A stretch of 64,000 nt of DNA from Empedobacter brevis NBRC 14943 = ATCC 43319 (GTDB lineage Bacteria; Bacteroidota; Bacteroidia; Flavobacteriales; Weeksellaceae). Shown here in pieces: positions 16,984-26,841 of this stretch (positions are counted from its first letter, which is position 1; every line of letters starts with the position of its first letter). The DNA is taken from contig NZ_KB908294.1 in the NCBI RefSeq assembly GCF_000382425.1, positions 62,001-126,000 of the forward strand. Direction: 5' to 3'. The position numbers were made by a program, and so were the translations under genes. Below the pieces are notes generated by a model. The model had not been told where the DNA came from, did not search any database, and saw only the letters and a program-made list of their open reading frames with translations.

Positions 16984-17757
16984 ATGAGTTATCCATTTCC
17001 GAAAAAAACAATTGTAATTCCACTATTATTGCTTATCCCTATGTGGATTATTTTTTTATTTCAACAGAATGGATATAATCTTGATGACTGTTACGGTGTT
17101 ATTCCACGTACGTTTGTAGGATTAAAAGGTATTTTATTGTCTCCTCTTTTCCATTCTGGCTGGAAGCACATTATAAGCAATACATTTCCTTTGGCATTTC
17201 TAAGTTTCATCGCTTTGTTAATGTATGATAGACTGGCTTATTATGTTATTTTCTTTGGATGGATTTTATCCGGAATTATTTTATGGCTAATTGGAAATCC
17301 ACCTTTTTTAGATGATCATGTAAGTTGCCATATTGGAGCAAGTTCTATTGTCTACTTACTCGCTTCTTTTATTTTTTTTAGTGGAATTATCCGCAAAGAA
17401 AGAGGTTTAATGGCAATCTCATTAATCATTATTTTATTATATGGAGGAATGATTTGGGGAATGGTTCCTCAAGAAATATTACCTCAACTAAAATCAGAAG
17501 TAGGAAGTAATTCTATTTCTTGGGAAGGACATTTGAGTGGTTTTATTTCAGGTGCTTTTTTCGCCTTTCTATTTAGAAAAATTGGTCCGCAAAAAGAAAC
17601 GCCTAAATGGGATCAAGAAAATTATTATGATCCACAAGCCGATCGTTTATGGGAAGTCTACCAAGAGCAAGAGCGATTAAGAGCTGAATATTTACAATCG
17701 TTAGAAGAAAAAGAAGATTATTCTGACAATGATTTCAAAAACATATCCAATTCATAA
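16984..17757 (+). CDS. Rhomboid-family intramembrane serine protease
   Basis: The 257-residue membrane protein has about six helices. Rhomboid signatures: HIISNTFPL (HxxxN, about residue 62), the catalytic Ser in CHIGASSIVY (about 118), and the catalytic His in WEGHLSGFISGAFF (near 186). A charged Gln/Glu/Arg-rich tail of about 60 residues extends into the cytoplasm. I start at ATG 16984; a TTG at 16957 would add nine residues. The 3' end overlaps the convergent lipoprotein gene by 40 bases. Confidence 0.85.
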   Translation: MSYPFPKKTIVIPLLLLIPMWIIFLFQQNGYNLDDCYGVIPRTFVGLKGILLSPLFHSGWKHIISNTFPLAFLSFIALLMYDRLAYYVIFFGWILSGIILWLIGNPPFLDDHVSCHIGASSIVYLLASFIFFSGIIRKERGLMAISLIIILLYGGMIWGMVPQEILPQLKSEVGSNSISWEGHLSGFISGAFFAFLFRKIGPQKETPKWDQENYYDPQADRLWEVYQEQERLRAEYLQSLEEKEDYSDNDFKNISNS

Positions 17758-18149
17758 ATTTCTTTCGGTGCTCTTCCAGCATCATAACCAGGAGAATAAT
17801 AATTATTATCGTTTTCTTTTACAGACAAATTAACAATTGGTGCCCCATCAAATTGATGTCTTTGTGCACTCTTGTCAACAACAATATTTTCCAATGCAGG
17901 TAGATTAACCGTATGTAATAGATGCTTTATTTTCTTCCAATCTTCACTTTTTGTTTGTCGAATAATTGTATCAGAATTATGTATAATGTATGTTTTCTCG
18001 AAATTAATAATTTGACTTTCACTATTTCCTCTTGTTGATTGATTTCTTGTAACTTCAATAGTTTTCAAATCATTTTCGATCAACTTATTATTTGTAGAAC
18101 AGCTCGTTATTATGAATAACATAACTGTTAGTGTATTTATTTTTAACAT
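17718..18149 (-). CDS. Hypothetical lipoprotein
   Basis: The 143-residue product has a signal peptide ending in a lipobox (LFIITSC, Cys17). The rest has no recognised domain; it includes IIHNSDTIIRQTKSEDWKKIKHLL and a C-terminal APIVNLSVKENDNNYYSPGYDAG segment, which suggests a small beta-rich domain. It is convergent with, and overlaps, the rhomboid gene by 40 bases. Function unknown. Confidence 0.65.
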   Translation of the reverse strand: MLKINTLTVMLFIITSCSTNNKLIENDLKTIEVTRNQSTRGNSESQIINFEKTYIIHNSDTIIRQTKSEDWKKIKHLLHTVNLPALENIVVDKSAQRHQFDGAPIVNLSVKENDNNYYSPGYDAGRAPKEIYELDMFLKSLSE

Positions 18150-18471
18150 GTCTTGTATTTTATTTCTAATTTAATCAAAAAATACTCCTGATCACTCAAA
18201 ATTTTTCCTTGTATTACTTTCGATCATCTTTCACCAAACCTTTTACTCTCAGATTCAATTTATTAAAGAATATCGTATAATTTTCTTTTTTTTCATTTGA
18301 TGTAAAAAAGCAGTTTGTCAACTAAATAAAATTGACCTTTTCATTCTATTGATATACACTAAACTAAAATACAAAATTCATTATTTTTATTTAGATTAAT
18401 TATAAATATTTATTCTTTTTACTTTGTTTGTTAATTTTTTTAAGATAGTTTTGTCTAAATTTAAAGTACTT
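18150..18471. other. AT-rich intergenic region before the metalloprotease
   Basis: These 322 bases are strongly AT-rich and contain the metalloprotease promoter at the right end (18423-18453). I see no RNA gene, repeat or short gene in the rest. Confidence 0.6.
18423..18453 (+). promoter_or_regulatory. Promoter of the secreted metalloprotease
   Basis: TTTG (18423-18426) and TAGTTTTG (18446-18453) are 19 bases apart, a close match to the Bacteroidota consensus. The ATG at 18472 is 18 bases beyond. Confidence 0.6.
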
Positions 18472-20706
18472 ATGAAAAAAAATATATTTTATTTATTTCT
18501 TTTACTTTCCTCAAATTATTCTTTTGGACAAAACTGGACGCTAGTCAGTGAATCTGAAGCTTATCCAACTGCCAGAAAAGAATATCAGGATAAAAGGAAC
18601 CAGAAAATTTTTAAATTAGATCGAAGAACATTAGATCAAAAATTAGTAAATGTTTCTTCTCGTAATACAAATCAAGGAGGGACAGTAATTAGCATGCCTA
18701 ATGCCAATGGTACTGTTGAACGCTTTGAAATTTGGGAAGCTTCTAATTTTTCAGCAAAAGATCAAGCGAAATACCCGAACTTGCGCTCTTATGTCGGAAA
18801 AAGTTTAGAAGACCCTTCAGCATACTTACGCTTTAGTACAGGGCCTTCGGGAATTAGTTCAACAATTTTCAGAGCTCATGACAAGTCTGAATTTTTGGAA
18901 ACTTATTCAAACGATGGTAAGTTTTTCGAAGTACATTCTAAAAATGGGAAAAATGATTTTAATTGCTCTACTCCTGAAGATCATGCAACGCATAAAACAG
19001 CTGAAAAGATTGATGCAAAAAGTAACGATCAGAAATTCAGGACATATCGTTTAGCTTTATCAGTCACAGGAGAATATAGTCAAATTTTTGGCGGAACATT
19101 AGAAAAATCTCTTGAAGCCATGAATAATACAATGACTCGTGTAAATGGTATTTTTGAAAAAGACATGGCAATCAATTTCGTTTTTGCTGACGATGTCCAA
19201 AAGCTTATTTACTTAGATCCTGAGACAGACCCTTACTCTCCTTCTGATGTAGGTCTTGATGATGATCCAGTATATGGAGGTTACCCTGAATACGCATCTG
19301 TCTGGAATGTAGAACTGCAGCGTAATTTACGTGACAATTTCGGAGAGCAAAACTACGATATCGGGCATTTATTTGGACACGACGGAGGTGGTGGAAATGC
19401 CGGTTGTATAGGTTGTATATGTGAAACTGCTTTTCCTCAAGGAAAAGGAAGTGGGTTTACATCTCCTGGTAGCGGTTTGCCAAAAGGCGATAGTTTTGAT
19501 ATCGATTACGTGACACACGAAATAGGCCACCAAATCGGAGCGAATCATACGTATTCATATCGAAATGAAGGTACCGGTGTTAATGTGGAACCGGGTTCAG
19601 GTTCAACCATTATGGGATACGCTGGTATTACTTATTTTAATGTTCAAGCCCATTCAGACGATTATTTTACCTATAGAAGTATTCAACAGGTTCAAAATAA
19701 TTTAAAAAATAAAACGTGTGGTATAGAAAAACCTATTTTTAATACACCTCCAAAAATAGAATTAGCTAAATCACTTTATAATATTCCTGTTGGTACAGCC
19801 TTTAAATTAGATGCAGCAATCTCTGATGCAGAAAATGATGCTTTTTTAACTACATGGGAACAAAATAATTCAGGAAACTCTTCTACAACAAATGAAAACA
19901 GTAGAGTTAAAGGGACTAAAACTATAGGTCCTAACTTTAGATCTTTCAAACCTGTAAAAGAATCGTACAGATATTTTCCTAATTTCACTAGTATTCTGAA
20001 TAATCGATTGATTCATACTGGAACTGGTAATGCTGTGTGGGAATCGTTAACATCTGTTCCCAGAACATATGATTTCACTGTAACAGCAAGAGATTACAAT
20101 ATTACAGGACCTCAAACGAACACAGAGACTGTCAAAGTAATAGCTACAGCGAATGTAGGACCTTTTGTTATTACATCTCCTGAAAAATTAGCCATCAACA
20201 CTGATGAATTTACAGTTACTTGGGATGTTGCCAATACAAATCTTGCTCCAGTTAACACCACAAAAGTTAAAGTCTCTATTTCATGGGATGAAGGAAATTC
20301 TTTCAAAGAATTAGGAATCGTGGATAATAATGGTTCTGCTACTTTTGCAATGCCGGAAGATGCAGTTTCTGTTACAAAAGGTTATGTTATGATAGAAGCA
20401 GTGGATAATATTTTCTTAGCTGTTAAGAAATTTGAAACTGAAGTATTAGCAACAAAAGATGTAGTAGCAAAAGAATCTAAACTTTATCCTAATCCATCAA
20501 ATGGAACTTTTACAATAGAGCAAAAAATTACAGGAAGTGTTAAAATCGATATTTTAGATGTAAATGGACGAGTAGTGTATGCTACTACGGCAGATGCTAT
20601 CGGAAATTTCAAAAAACAGATTAACACAAAATTACCTAGTGGAATTTACTTCGTACGAGTTTCATCAAATGAAGGAGAAAACACTTCGAAATTAATTATA
20701 AAATAA
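18472..20706 (+). CDS. Secreted reprolysin-like zinc metalloprotease with type IX sorting tail
   Basis: The 744-residue product has a signal peptide (ending near YSFGQ), a pro-region of about 170 residues, and a catalytic domain with zinc motif HEIGHQIGANH (near 350) and a Met-turn in GSGSTIMGYAG (near 380). Then come beta-sandwich domains (about 430-660) and a C-terminal tail starting at SKLYPNPSNGTFTIEQ with GRVVY, LPSGIYFVRV and terminal KLIIK, the type A sorting signal for export by the type IX system. gldM/gldN of that system lie at 61961-64000. The ATG at 18472 fits the signal peptide and promoter; a TTG at 18424 is rejected. Likely an extracellular protease. Confidence 0.92.
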   Translation: MKKNIFYLFLLLSSNYSFGQNWTLVSESEAYPTARKEYQDKRNQKIFKLDRRTLDQKLVNVSSRNTNQGGTVISMPNANGTVERFEIWEASNFSAKDQAKYPNLRSYVGKSLEDPSAYLRFSTGPSGISSTIFRAHDKSEFLETYSNDGKFFEVHSKNGKNDFNCSTPEDHATHKTAEKIDAKSNDQKFRTYRLALSVTGEYSQIFGGTLEKSLEAMNNTMTRVNGIFEKDMAINFVFADDVQKLIYLDPETDPYSPSDVGLDDDPVYGGYPEYASVWNVELQRNLRDNFGEQNYDIGHLFGHDGGGGNAGCIGCICETAFPQGKGSGFTSPGSGLPKGDSFDIDYVTHEIGHQIGANHTYSYRNEGTGVNVEPGSGSTIMGYAGITYFNVQAHSDDYFTYRSIQQVQNNLKNKTCGIEKPIFNTPPKIELAKSLYNIPVGTAFKLDAAISDAENDAFLTTWEQNNSGNSSTTNENSRVKGTKTIGPNFRSFKPVKESYRYFPNFTSILNNRLIHTGTGNAVWESLTSVPRTYDFTVTARDYNITGPQTNTETVKVIATANVGPFVITSPEKLAINTDEFTVTWDVANTNLAPVNTTKVKVSISWDEGNSFKELGIVDNNGSATFAMPEDAVSVTKGYVMIEAVDNIFLAVKKFETEVLATKDVVAKESKLYPNPSNGTFTIEQKITGSVKIDILDVNGRVVYATTADAIGNFKKQINTKLPSGIYFVRVSSNEGENTSKLIIK

Positions 20707-20726
20707 CACTAAGTTATCTATAATAA

Positions 20727-20763
20727 TAAAACCCCTGAAAAATTAATTTTCAGGGGTTTTTAT
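20727..20763. terminator. Bidirectional terminator between the metalloprotease and ybaB
   Basis: A perfect 14-bp stem, AAAACCCCTGAAAA and its complement, surrounds a 5-base centre, with T or A runs on both sides. The flanking genes converge. Confidence 0.88.
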
Positions 20764-20780
20764 ATTTTTTAATCTTTCAC

Positions 20781-21101
20781 TTAAAAAGGCATTCCCGGAA
20801 TATTCGGTAAATTTTCCTGAGCCGTTTTCTTTGCTCTGTCGATTGCTTCATTTTTCACTTGTTCCAACGCTTTGTTTAACGTCATCACGACTAAATCTTC
20901 AATCTCTTCTTTCTCCATTCCTTCTGCAAGTTCAATATCTTTTACAGTAGCCAATTTCGACATGGTAATTTTTACTTTTCCGTCGTTAGAAGTCGTCGTA
21001 AAAATTTCGCCATCTAACTCACTCTTCAGATCAGAGAATTTATCTTTAAATGAATTGATTTTTCCCATCATTCCCATGATGTCTCCAAAATTTCCAAACA
21101 T
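20781..21101 (-). CDS. YbaB/EbfC nucleoid-associated protein
   Basis: The 106-residue protein matches the YbaB family: N-terminal helix with MMGKINSFKDKFSDLKSELD, central strands (VKITMSKLATVKDIEL), and a C-terminal helix with LNKALEQVKNEAIDRAKK. Family members bind DNA as dimers. In many bacteria ybaB sits beside dnaX-recR; here it lies 23 bases downstream of obg and probably shares its transcript, while recR is 16 kb away. Confidence 0.88.
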   Translation of the reverse strand: MFGNFGDIMGMMGKINSFKDKFSDLKSELDGEIFTTTSNDGKVKITMSKLATVKDIELAEGMEKEEIEDLVVMTLNKALEQVKNEAIDRAKKTAQENLPNIPGMPF

Positions 21102-21124
21102 TTGTTTTTATCTTTAATAATTAA

Positions 21125-22111
21125 TTATTCGTGTAGTTTTTTCCACAATAAATCTTTCAATTCTGTAATTCCTTTTCCGGATACTGATGAAATAAATATT
21201 GTATCGACATCAGTTGGTAATTGCGCTTTAATTTCTGCTTCTAATTCGGCATCTAGCATATCCGATTTAGAAATTGCTAAAACCCTTCCTTTATCTAATA
21301 ATTCAGGATTAAACTTCTGCAATTCATTCAACAAAATTTCATATTCCTTTTTATAATCTTCAGCATCTGCAGGAATTAAGAACAATAAATTCGAATTACG
21401 TTCGATATGGCGTAAAAAACGATGTCCAAGTCCTTTTCCTTCTGCTGCACCTTCTATAATACCAGGAATATCTGCCATAATAAACGACTGATGATTACGG
21501 TATTCTACAATTCCTAAATTAGGTGTTAAAGTTGTAAAAGCATAATCTGCAATCTTCGGTTTTGCAGCTGAAACAGCAGACAACAATGTTGATTTTCCAG
21601 CATTTGGAAAACCGACTAAACCAACATCTGCTAGAATCTTAAGTTCTAAAGTAACTTGACGCTCTTCTCCTTCCAACCCTGGCTGTGCATAACGAGGAGT
21701 TTGACGAGTAGCAGAACGGAAATGCCAGTTTCCTAAACCACCCTTTCCTCCTTTTGCGATAATTAATTTTTGTCCATTTTCCGTTACTTCACCAATGATA
21801 TTTCCTTCATCATCTTTTGCAATCGTTCCGATTGGAACTTCCAAAATAATATCTTCACCATCAGCTCCGGTAGAACGAGATTTACCACCACGTCCTCCAT
21901 GTTGTGCACGGAAGTGTTTTTTGAATCGAAATTCTAACAATGTCCAAAGGTTAGAGTTTCCTAAAAGTGTGATGTTTCCTCCACGTCCACCATCACCACC
22001 GTCCGGTCCTCCTTTGTCAATATATTTTTCGCGATGCAAACTTGCTGAACCCGCACCTCCATGTCCGGCTCTACAATTTATTTTTACGTAGTCAACAAAA
22101 TTTGATTGCAT
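21125..22111 (-). CDS. obg: GTPase Obg
   Basis: The 328-residue protein has the Gly-rich Obg fold (residues 1-155: [32 protein letters not shown]) and a GTPase domain with G1 [10 protein letters not shown] (about 164), G3 [16 protein letters not shown] (about 210), and SKSDM in place of NKxD. It lacks the C-terminal extension found in Gram-positive Obg. It acts in 50S assembly and stress control. In many Bacteroidota obg follows hpt-adk; here they are separated by an insertion of opposite-strand genes. A TACTTTTG box is 24 bases upstream. Confidence 0.95.
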   Translation of the reverse strand: MQSNFVDYVKINCRAGHGGAGSASLHREKYIDKGGPDGGDGGRGGNITLLGNSNLWTLLEFRFKKHFRAQHGGRGGKSRSTGADGEDIILEVPIGTIAKDDEGNIIGEVTENGQKLIIAKGGKGGLGNWHFRSATRQTPRYAQPGLEGEERQVTLELKILADVGLVGFPNAGKSTLLSAVSAAKPKIADYAFTTLTPNLGIVEYRNHQSFIMADIPGIIEGAAEGKGLGHRFLRHIERNSNLLFLIPADAEDYKKEYEILLNELQKFNPELLDKGRVLAISKSDMLDAELEAEIKAQLPTDVDTIFISSVSGKGITELKDLLWKKLHE

Positions 22112-22135
22112 ATTTTTTCTCTTTTAATTAGTCTG

Positions 22136-22143
22136 CAAAAGTA
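22136..22143 (-). promoter_or_regulatory. -7 box of the obg promoter
   Basis: TACTTTTG on the minus strand, 24 bases before the obg ATG. Confidence 0.45.
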
Positions 22144-22249
22144 CGATTTCTAATTTGTTTATTAAAATCTTGTATTATCTATTTTGAATGAATAATTTAT
22201 AATGCCCCAGATTTTTATTTATATTTATTCAATTAATTAACTCATAAAT

Positions 22250-22513
22250 ATGAATACTAAAAAAAATCTATCTGAATATACGGATGAGGAACTTCGAACA
22301 ACTCAAAAACAAACAAAAACTATTGTGATGACACTTGGAAGTTTTATGCTAATTGTCTTTATATTTCTAATTTACTCTGCGATAAAAACAAAAAATTATG
22401 CTTTAATTGCAGTAGGATGTGGAACTTCTATTGCTTTCATGCCATTAATGACTCGATTTTCTATGATTAACAAAGAATTTAAATCTCGTAAAAATAATTC
22501 TAAAAATTTATGA
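22250..22513 (+). CDS. Small two-helix membrane protein
   Basis: The 87-residue product has a charged N terminus (KNLSEYTDEELRTTQKQTK) followed by two membrane helices (about 28-48 and 52-70) and a basic tail. The LSEYTDEEL start recurs in short flavobacterial membrane proteins of unknown function, some of which databases label redox-active disulfide protein 2, although no CXXC is present here. It overlaps the next gene by four bases. Confidence 0.7.
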   Translation: MNTKKNLSEYTDEELRTTQKQTKTIVMTLGSFMLIVFIFLIYSAIKTKNYALIAVGCGTSIAFMPLMTRFSMINKEFKSRKNNSKNL

Positions 22514-23103
22514 ACAACGAGCATCTACAGCGTTTACTTCCTTTTGGTTATATTTATTTAGTCATCATGGGAATTATTAAGGAATCTATTTTTTACTATC
22601 AATTAGACATTAATATTCTGAAATTTTCGAGCATTATGGATATTTTAATTAGTCCAATTGCAGAAATCACAGCACATCCATTCCTGCTTTTATTTTTTAT
22701 TGTTCTTGTCCTTCTACTCTATTTTTTCAAAAAATATTCTTTGAATCATCCAGAAAAGAAATTCATAAAAAAATATTACAAGATTAAAGAAACAGAAAAC
22801 ATATCTAAAGAAGAATTTATGAAGAAAATTGATCAAAATTTAATTGGATTCTTTTTTGCCATGCTGATTTGTTTCTTCTTAGGATTTGGGATAGGTGGTG
22901 GAAATTTTTTATCGAAAAGAATAAAAAATGGAGATTTAAAATTCGAAAAATATGGACAAACCTTAACTTTTAATTCTGGAGAGAAAAAAGAAATTTATTT
23001 AATCAACACCAATAGTCTATATTATTTTTATGTTGTAAAAGGTCAAAAAACTATAGAAATCTCACCTATTGGTACAATACAATCAATTGCAAAAAATAAG
23101 TAA
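22510..23103 (+). CDS. Hypothetical membrane protein
   Basis: The 197-residue protein has three predicted membrane helices (about 15-35, 55-75, 115-135), the last with a Gly-rich FFLGFGIGGGNF, and a C-terminal domain of about 60 residues, probably extracytoplasmic, with beta character (KYGQTLTFNSGEKKEIYLI). I do not recognise it. ATGA overlap with the preceding gene indicates a two-gene unit. Confidence 0.65.
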   Translation: MNNEHLQRLLPFGYIYLVIMGIIKESIFYYQLDINILKFSSIMDILISPIAEITAHPFLLLFFIVLVLLLYFFKKYSLNHPEKKFIKKYYKIKETENISKEEFMKKIDQNLIGFFFAMLICFFLGFGIGGGNFLSKRIKNGDLKFEKYGQTLTFNSGEKKEIYLINTNSLYYFYVVKGQKTIEISPIGTIQSIAKNK

Positions 23104-23136
23104 TCAAATCATATTTTTATAATGAATAGGATTGAT

Positions 23137-23144
23137 TAATTTTG
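23137..23144 (+). promoter_or_regulatory. -7 box of pyrD, almost touching the start codon
   Basis: TAATTTTG ends four bases before the pyrD ATG. Transcription would begin at or next to the ATG, giving a leaderless or near-leaderless mRNA. Confidence 0.45.
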
Positions 23145-23148
23145 CTGC

Positions 23149-24177
23149 ATGTACAAACAAATCAAACAAATTCTATTTCAATTACAGCCTGAAGATGCAC
23201 ATCACTTTGTCACGCGTAACCTTAAAAATTATGCCTCGTTTCCAGGAGTTGGAAAATTATTAGATAAATTTTATCAATACAACCATCCAAACTTAGAACG
23301 AGAAGTTTTTGGTATCAAATTCAAAAACCCAATTGGTTTAGCTGCTGGCTTTGATAAAAATGCTGAATATATCGAAGAATTGAGCCACTTCGGATTTGGC
23401 TTTATTGAAATTGGAACAGTTACTCCAAAACCTCAGCCTGGAAATGATACACCTCGTATGTTTCGTTTGGTAGAAGATGAAGCGATTATTAATCGAATGG
23501 GATTCAATAACAAAGGTGTTGATTATGCTGTTAAAAAAATCAAAGCTTTACCGCATCGTGAACGTTATATTATTGGTGGGAATATTGGAAAAAATAAACT
23601 GACACCAAATGAAGATGCAGTCGATGATTATATCAAATGTTTTAATGCCTTGTTTGATTATGTCAATTATTTTGTTGTAAATGTCAGTTCACCTAACACT
23701 CCCGGATTGCGAGATTTGCAAGAGAAAGAACCTTTATTGTACATTTTAAAATATTTGCAACAATACAATCATCAGAATGCACAACCGAAACCTATTCTGC
23801 TTAAAATAGCACCGGATTTGACAGATTCTCAACTGGATGATATTATTGATATTGTCGTAGAATCTAAAATTGCAGGAGTTATTGCGACCAATACAACCAT
23901 CTCTCGAGAAGGTTTGACATCTGATCCTGAAATTATAAAAGAAGCTGGAGGTGTTTCAGGAAAACCTTTAAAAAATCGTTCAACAGAAGTTATTCGTTAC
24001 CTGTCTGAAAAATCAAACAAAGCTTTTCCTATTATTGGTGTTGGCGGAATTCATTGTACTGAAGATGCCATAGAAAAATTAGAAGCCGGTGCAAGTTTAC
24101 TCCAAGTTTATACAGGCTTTATCTACGAAGGTCCGAGTATTGTAAAAAATATTTGCAAAGGATTAATTGAAAATTAG
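23149..24177 (+). CDS. pyrD: Dihydroorotate dehydrogenase (quinone), class 2
   Basis: The 342-residue enzyme oxidises dihydroorotate to orotate in pyrimidine synthesis and passes electrons to quinone. The class 2 N-terminal membrane-associated helices ([18 protein letters not shown]) are present. FMN-site and active-site segments: [11 protein letters not shown] (about 67), [15 protein letters not shown] with the catalytic Ser (about 178), [16 protein letters not shown], and IIGVGGIHC. It lies alone between hairpins. Confidence 0.95.
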   Translation: MYKQIKQILFQLQPEDAHHFVTRNLKNYASFPGVGKLLDKFYQYNHPNLEREVFGIKFKNPIGLAAGFDKNAEYIEELSHFGFGFIEIGTVTPKPQPGNDTPRMFRLVEDEAIINRMGFNNKGVDYAVKKIKALPHRERYIIGGNIGKNKLTPNEDAVDDYIKCFNALFDYVNYFVVNVSSPNTPGLRDLQEKEPLLYILKYLQQYNHQNAQPKPILLKIAPDLTDSQLDDIIDIVVESKIAGVIATNTTISREGLTSDPEIIKEAGGVSGKPLKNRSTEVIRYLSEKSNKAFPIIGVGGIHCTEDAIEKLEAGASLLQVYTGFIYEGPSIVKNICKGLIEN

Positions 24178-24235
24178 TAAAATAATACTATTTATTTTTT
24201 TTAAACTTATTTTATCGACATAAAAACATCCAAAT

Positions 24236-24274
24236 AAAAAAGGATTCTCATCCATGAATGAGAATCCTTTTTAT
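24236..24274. terminator. Terminator between pyrD and adk
   Basis: AAAAAGGATTCTCAT pairs perfectly with ATGAGAATCCTTTTT; T-rich on both strands. Convergent genes. Confidence 0.85.
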
Positions 24275-24290
24275 GATATATAAAATTGTT

Positions 24291-24869
24291 TTATAAAACT
24301 TCTTTAATAGCTGCATTCAACTTTTCAGTAATATCTTCAATAGAACCTACTCCATCTATTTCAACCCATTTACCTTGCGCTTTATAATGTTCTGCAACAA
24401 TTGCAGTTTTCTCGTAATACTCTGTAATACGGTCACGAATAATTTTTTCGTCCACATCATCTGCACGCCCAGAAGTTTTTCCTCTTTCTAATAAACGCTC
24501 TACTAAAACTTCATCATCCACAACCAATGCCAATGTAATAGAAACTTCACTATCGTATTTTTCCGCTAAGATTTTGTCTAAAGCTTCAGCTTGAGATGTT
24601 GTACGTGGATATCCATCAAATATATAACCTTGCGGGTTTGGATTATTCTCTAAATGATCAACCAACATATTTGTTGTCACCTCATCTGGAACCAATTGCC
24701 CCTTATCCATATAAGATTTCACTAGAGCTCCTAATTCAGTTTCATTTTTAAGATTGAAACGAAACAAGTCTCCTGTAGAAATTTGAGGAGTTTGGTATTT
24801 TTCTTCTAAAAATTTAGCTTGTGTTCCTTTACCACTACCAGGAGGTCCGAACAATACAATGTTTAGCAT
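24291..24869 (-). CDS. adk: Adenylate kinase
   Basis: The 192-residue enzyme interconverts ATP + AMP and 2 ADP. P-loop GPPGSGKGTQ (residues 8-17), AMP-binding segment ISTGDLFR, GYPRT (about 85-89), and a short LID (LLERGKTSGRADDVDEK) without the zinc-binding insertion. It is the second gene of a unit led by hpt, six bases apart. Confidence 0.96.
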   Translation of the reverse strand: MLNIVLFGPPGSGKGTQAKFLEEKYQTPQISTGDLFRFNLKNETELGALVKSYMDKGQLVPDEVTTNMLVDHLENNPNPQGYIFDGYPRTTSQAEALDKILAEKYDSEVSITLALVVDDEVLVERLLERGKTSGRADDVDEKIIRDRITEYYEKTAIVAEHYKAQGKWVEIDGVGSIEDITEKLNAAIKEVL

Positions 24870-24875
24870 TTTGTT

Positions 24876-25412
24876 TTAATGTTTTATTTGATAAATATCT
24901 GGTAAATTTCTTCCTAATCCGTCAAAATCTAAACCATACCCTACTACAAATTTATCTGGAATCGAAATTCCAACTAAATCTACTTTTAAGTCTTTTTTGT
25001 AAGCGTCTGGTTTAAATAATAGAGTAGCTACTTTTAATGATTTAACCTTTTTCTCTTGCAAGATTCGGTGCAATTCTATTAACGTATTCCCCGTATCTAC
25101 AATATCTTCTAAAATAATTACGTGACGATTTTCAACATCCATCGGAATATCCATCTCAATTTGAACTTTTCCTGTTGATTCTGTCCCTTCATAAGATTTT
25201 AATTTCAAGAATGAAATTTCACATTCTCCTTGATATTGTTTTAAGAAATCGCTGAAGAACATTACAACTCCATTTAATACACCAACAAAAATCGGTCTTT
25301 CGTCTTTGTATTCATCATAAACTTCGTTTGCCATATTTTTGATGGCGTGTTCTATTTCTTCAAAAGCGATGTACGGAATAAATTTTTTACCGTGAATTTC
25401 TATTTCTTTCAT
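24876..25412 (-). CDS. hpt: Hypoxanthine phosphoribosyltransferase
   Basis: The 178-residue purine-salvage enzyme has the PRPP loop VIILEDIVDTGNTL (about 95-108), FVGVLNGVVMFFSDF (about 42-56), and the C-terminal FVVGYGLDFDGLGRNLPDIY that binds the purine. Length is normal. It precedes adk by six bases. Confidence 0.95.
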   Translation of the reverse strand: MKEIEIHGKKFIPYIAFEEIEHAIKNMANEVYDEYKDERPIFVGVLNGVVMFFSDFLKQYQGECEISFLKLKSYEGTESTGKVQIEMDIPMDVENRHVIILEDIVDTGNTLIELHRILQEKKVKSLKVATLLFKPDAYKKDLKVDLVGISIPDKFVVGYGLDFDGLGRNLPDIYQIKH

Positions 25413-25471
25413 TGTTTGAGATATTCAAATATATACTTTTTTTGATAAAGTTTAAAACATTTATCTATTTA

Positions 25472-26833
25472 TTAGATTGTCATTGAGAAAATTCGCGTCT
25501 CAGGCTCATTATCTATCATTCTCTTATCGAATGGCATACACACATTTCGAACAAACGGACGACCTTCTTCTTTGACGATTAATCCATCTTCAACAAACTC
25601 AATTAAATTATCGTCAACCATGCCTTTCAACATTATTTTGATACGTTCCAAATCATCAAATTTCATCGTTTCATTTGCCCAAGAAGTTTCTAAATTACAC
25701 ATTAAATTTAAAATATGACGACGCATAATTAAATCTTCTTCTGATAAAATATGACCTTTAAAAACAGACAATTCTCCGTTGTGAATTGATTTTTCATACT
25801 CCTCTACCGTTTTTTCATTTTGTGCAAAACTATACCAGGAATCACTGATTGAAGATACTCCTAATCCAACCATTAATTGTGTTTTAGAAGAAGAATAACC
25901 CATAAAATTACGGTGTAACGTATGATTTTTCATCGATTGATACATCGAATCATTTTCTAATGCGAAGTGATCCATTCCTACCTCGAAATACCCCATTTCT
26001 TCGAACATTTTCTTTCCTTCTTCATATAAGGCACGTTTCAATTCTGGCGAGGGTAAATCTTCGTCATGAAAACCACGTTGACCAACACCTTTTATCCACG
26101 GCACATGCGCATAACTATAAAACGAAATACGATCCGGGTTTAATTGTTTTGTTAAATTAATCGTTTCCGTCATTCCTTCCATTGTTTGATGCGGAAGACC
26201 AAAAATCAAATCGTGAGAAACAGATGTAAAACCTATTTCACGTGCTTCATCTGTTGCTCTTTTCACATTTTCAAAAGGCTGAACACGATTAATTGCTTTC
26301 TGGACCTTGATATCATAATCTTGTACACCATATGAAATACGTCTGAAACCTAAATCATATAATGCTTGCAAATGTTCTCTAGTTGTGTTATTCGGATGTC
26401 CCTCTAAGCTAAACTCATATCCTTCTGCAACCTCCGCGTATTCAAAAATTCCGTCAATCAACCTCTTCAGGTTATCCGGAGAAAAAAATGTTGGTGTTCC
26501 CCCTCCTAAATGAATTTCTTTAATTTTTGGACGAGATGAAAATAAATCCACATACAATTTCCATTCTTTCAAAACTGTTTCAATGTACGGAACTTCTACC
26601 GAATGCTGTTTTGTAATACGTTTATTACACGCACAAAACGTGCACAAAGCTTCACAATAAGGTAAATGAATATAAATTGATATTCCTTCTTCTTCATTAC
26701 TTTCATCGAAAGATCGTTGAAAAGTATCTATCCAACCTTGTTTTGTAAAACCATCATTGTCCCAAAAAGGAACAGTTGGATAGCTCGTATAACGAGGTCC
26801 CGGAATATTATATTTCTGAATTAAATTATTCAT
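25472..26833 (-). CDS. hemN: Oxygen-independent coproporphyrinogen III oxidase
   Basis: The 453-residue radical-SAM enzyme converts coproporphyrinogen III to protoporphyrinogen IX in heme synthesis. The cluster motif is YCEALCTFCACNK (Cys at about 59, 63, 66, 68: CX3CX2CXC). PRYTSYPTVPFW, HLGGGTPTFFS and the C-terminal HemN domain are present. Length and the extra Cys fit true HemN rather than HemW. It is separated from kdsA upstream by a hairpin at 26842-26875. Confidence 0.95.
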   Translation of the reverse strand: MNNLIQKYNIPGPRYTSYPTVPFWDNDGFTKQGWIDTFQRSFDESNEEEGISIYIHLPYCEALCTFCACNKRITKQHSVEVPYIETVLKEWKLYVDLFSSRPKIKEIHLGGGTPTFFSPDNLKRLIDGIFEYAEVAEGYEFSLEGHPNNTTREHLQALYDLGFRRISYGVQDYDIKVQKAINRVQPFENVKRATDEAREIGFTSVSHDLIFGLPHQTMEGMTETINLTKQLNPDRISFYSYAHVPWIKGVGQRGFHDEDLPSPELKRALYEEGKKMFEEMGYFEVGMDHFALENDSMYQSMKNHTLHRNFMGYSSSKTQLMVGLGVSSISDSWYSFAQNEKTVEEYEKSIHNGELSVFKGHILSEEDLIMRRHILNLMCNLETSWANETMKFDDLERIKIMLKGMVDDNLIEFVEDGLIVKEEGRPFVRNVCMPFDKRMIDNEPETRIFSMTI

Positions 26834-26841
26834 ATCTAAAA

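Noticed and set aside
21795-22091. Pro-rich plus-strand frame opposite obg
   Set aside because: Pro repeats are the antisense reading of the Gly-rich Obg domain.
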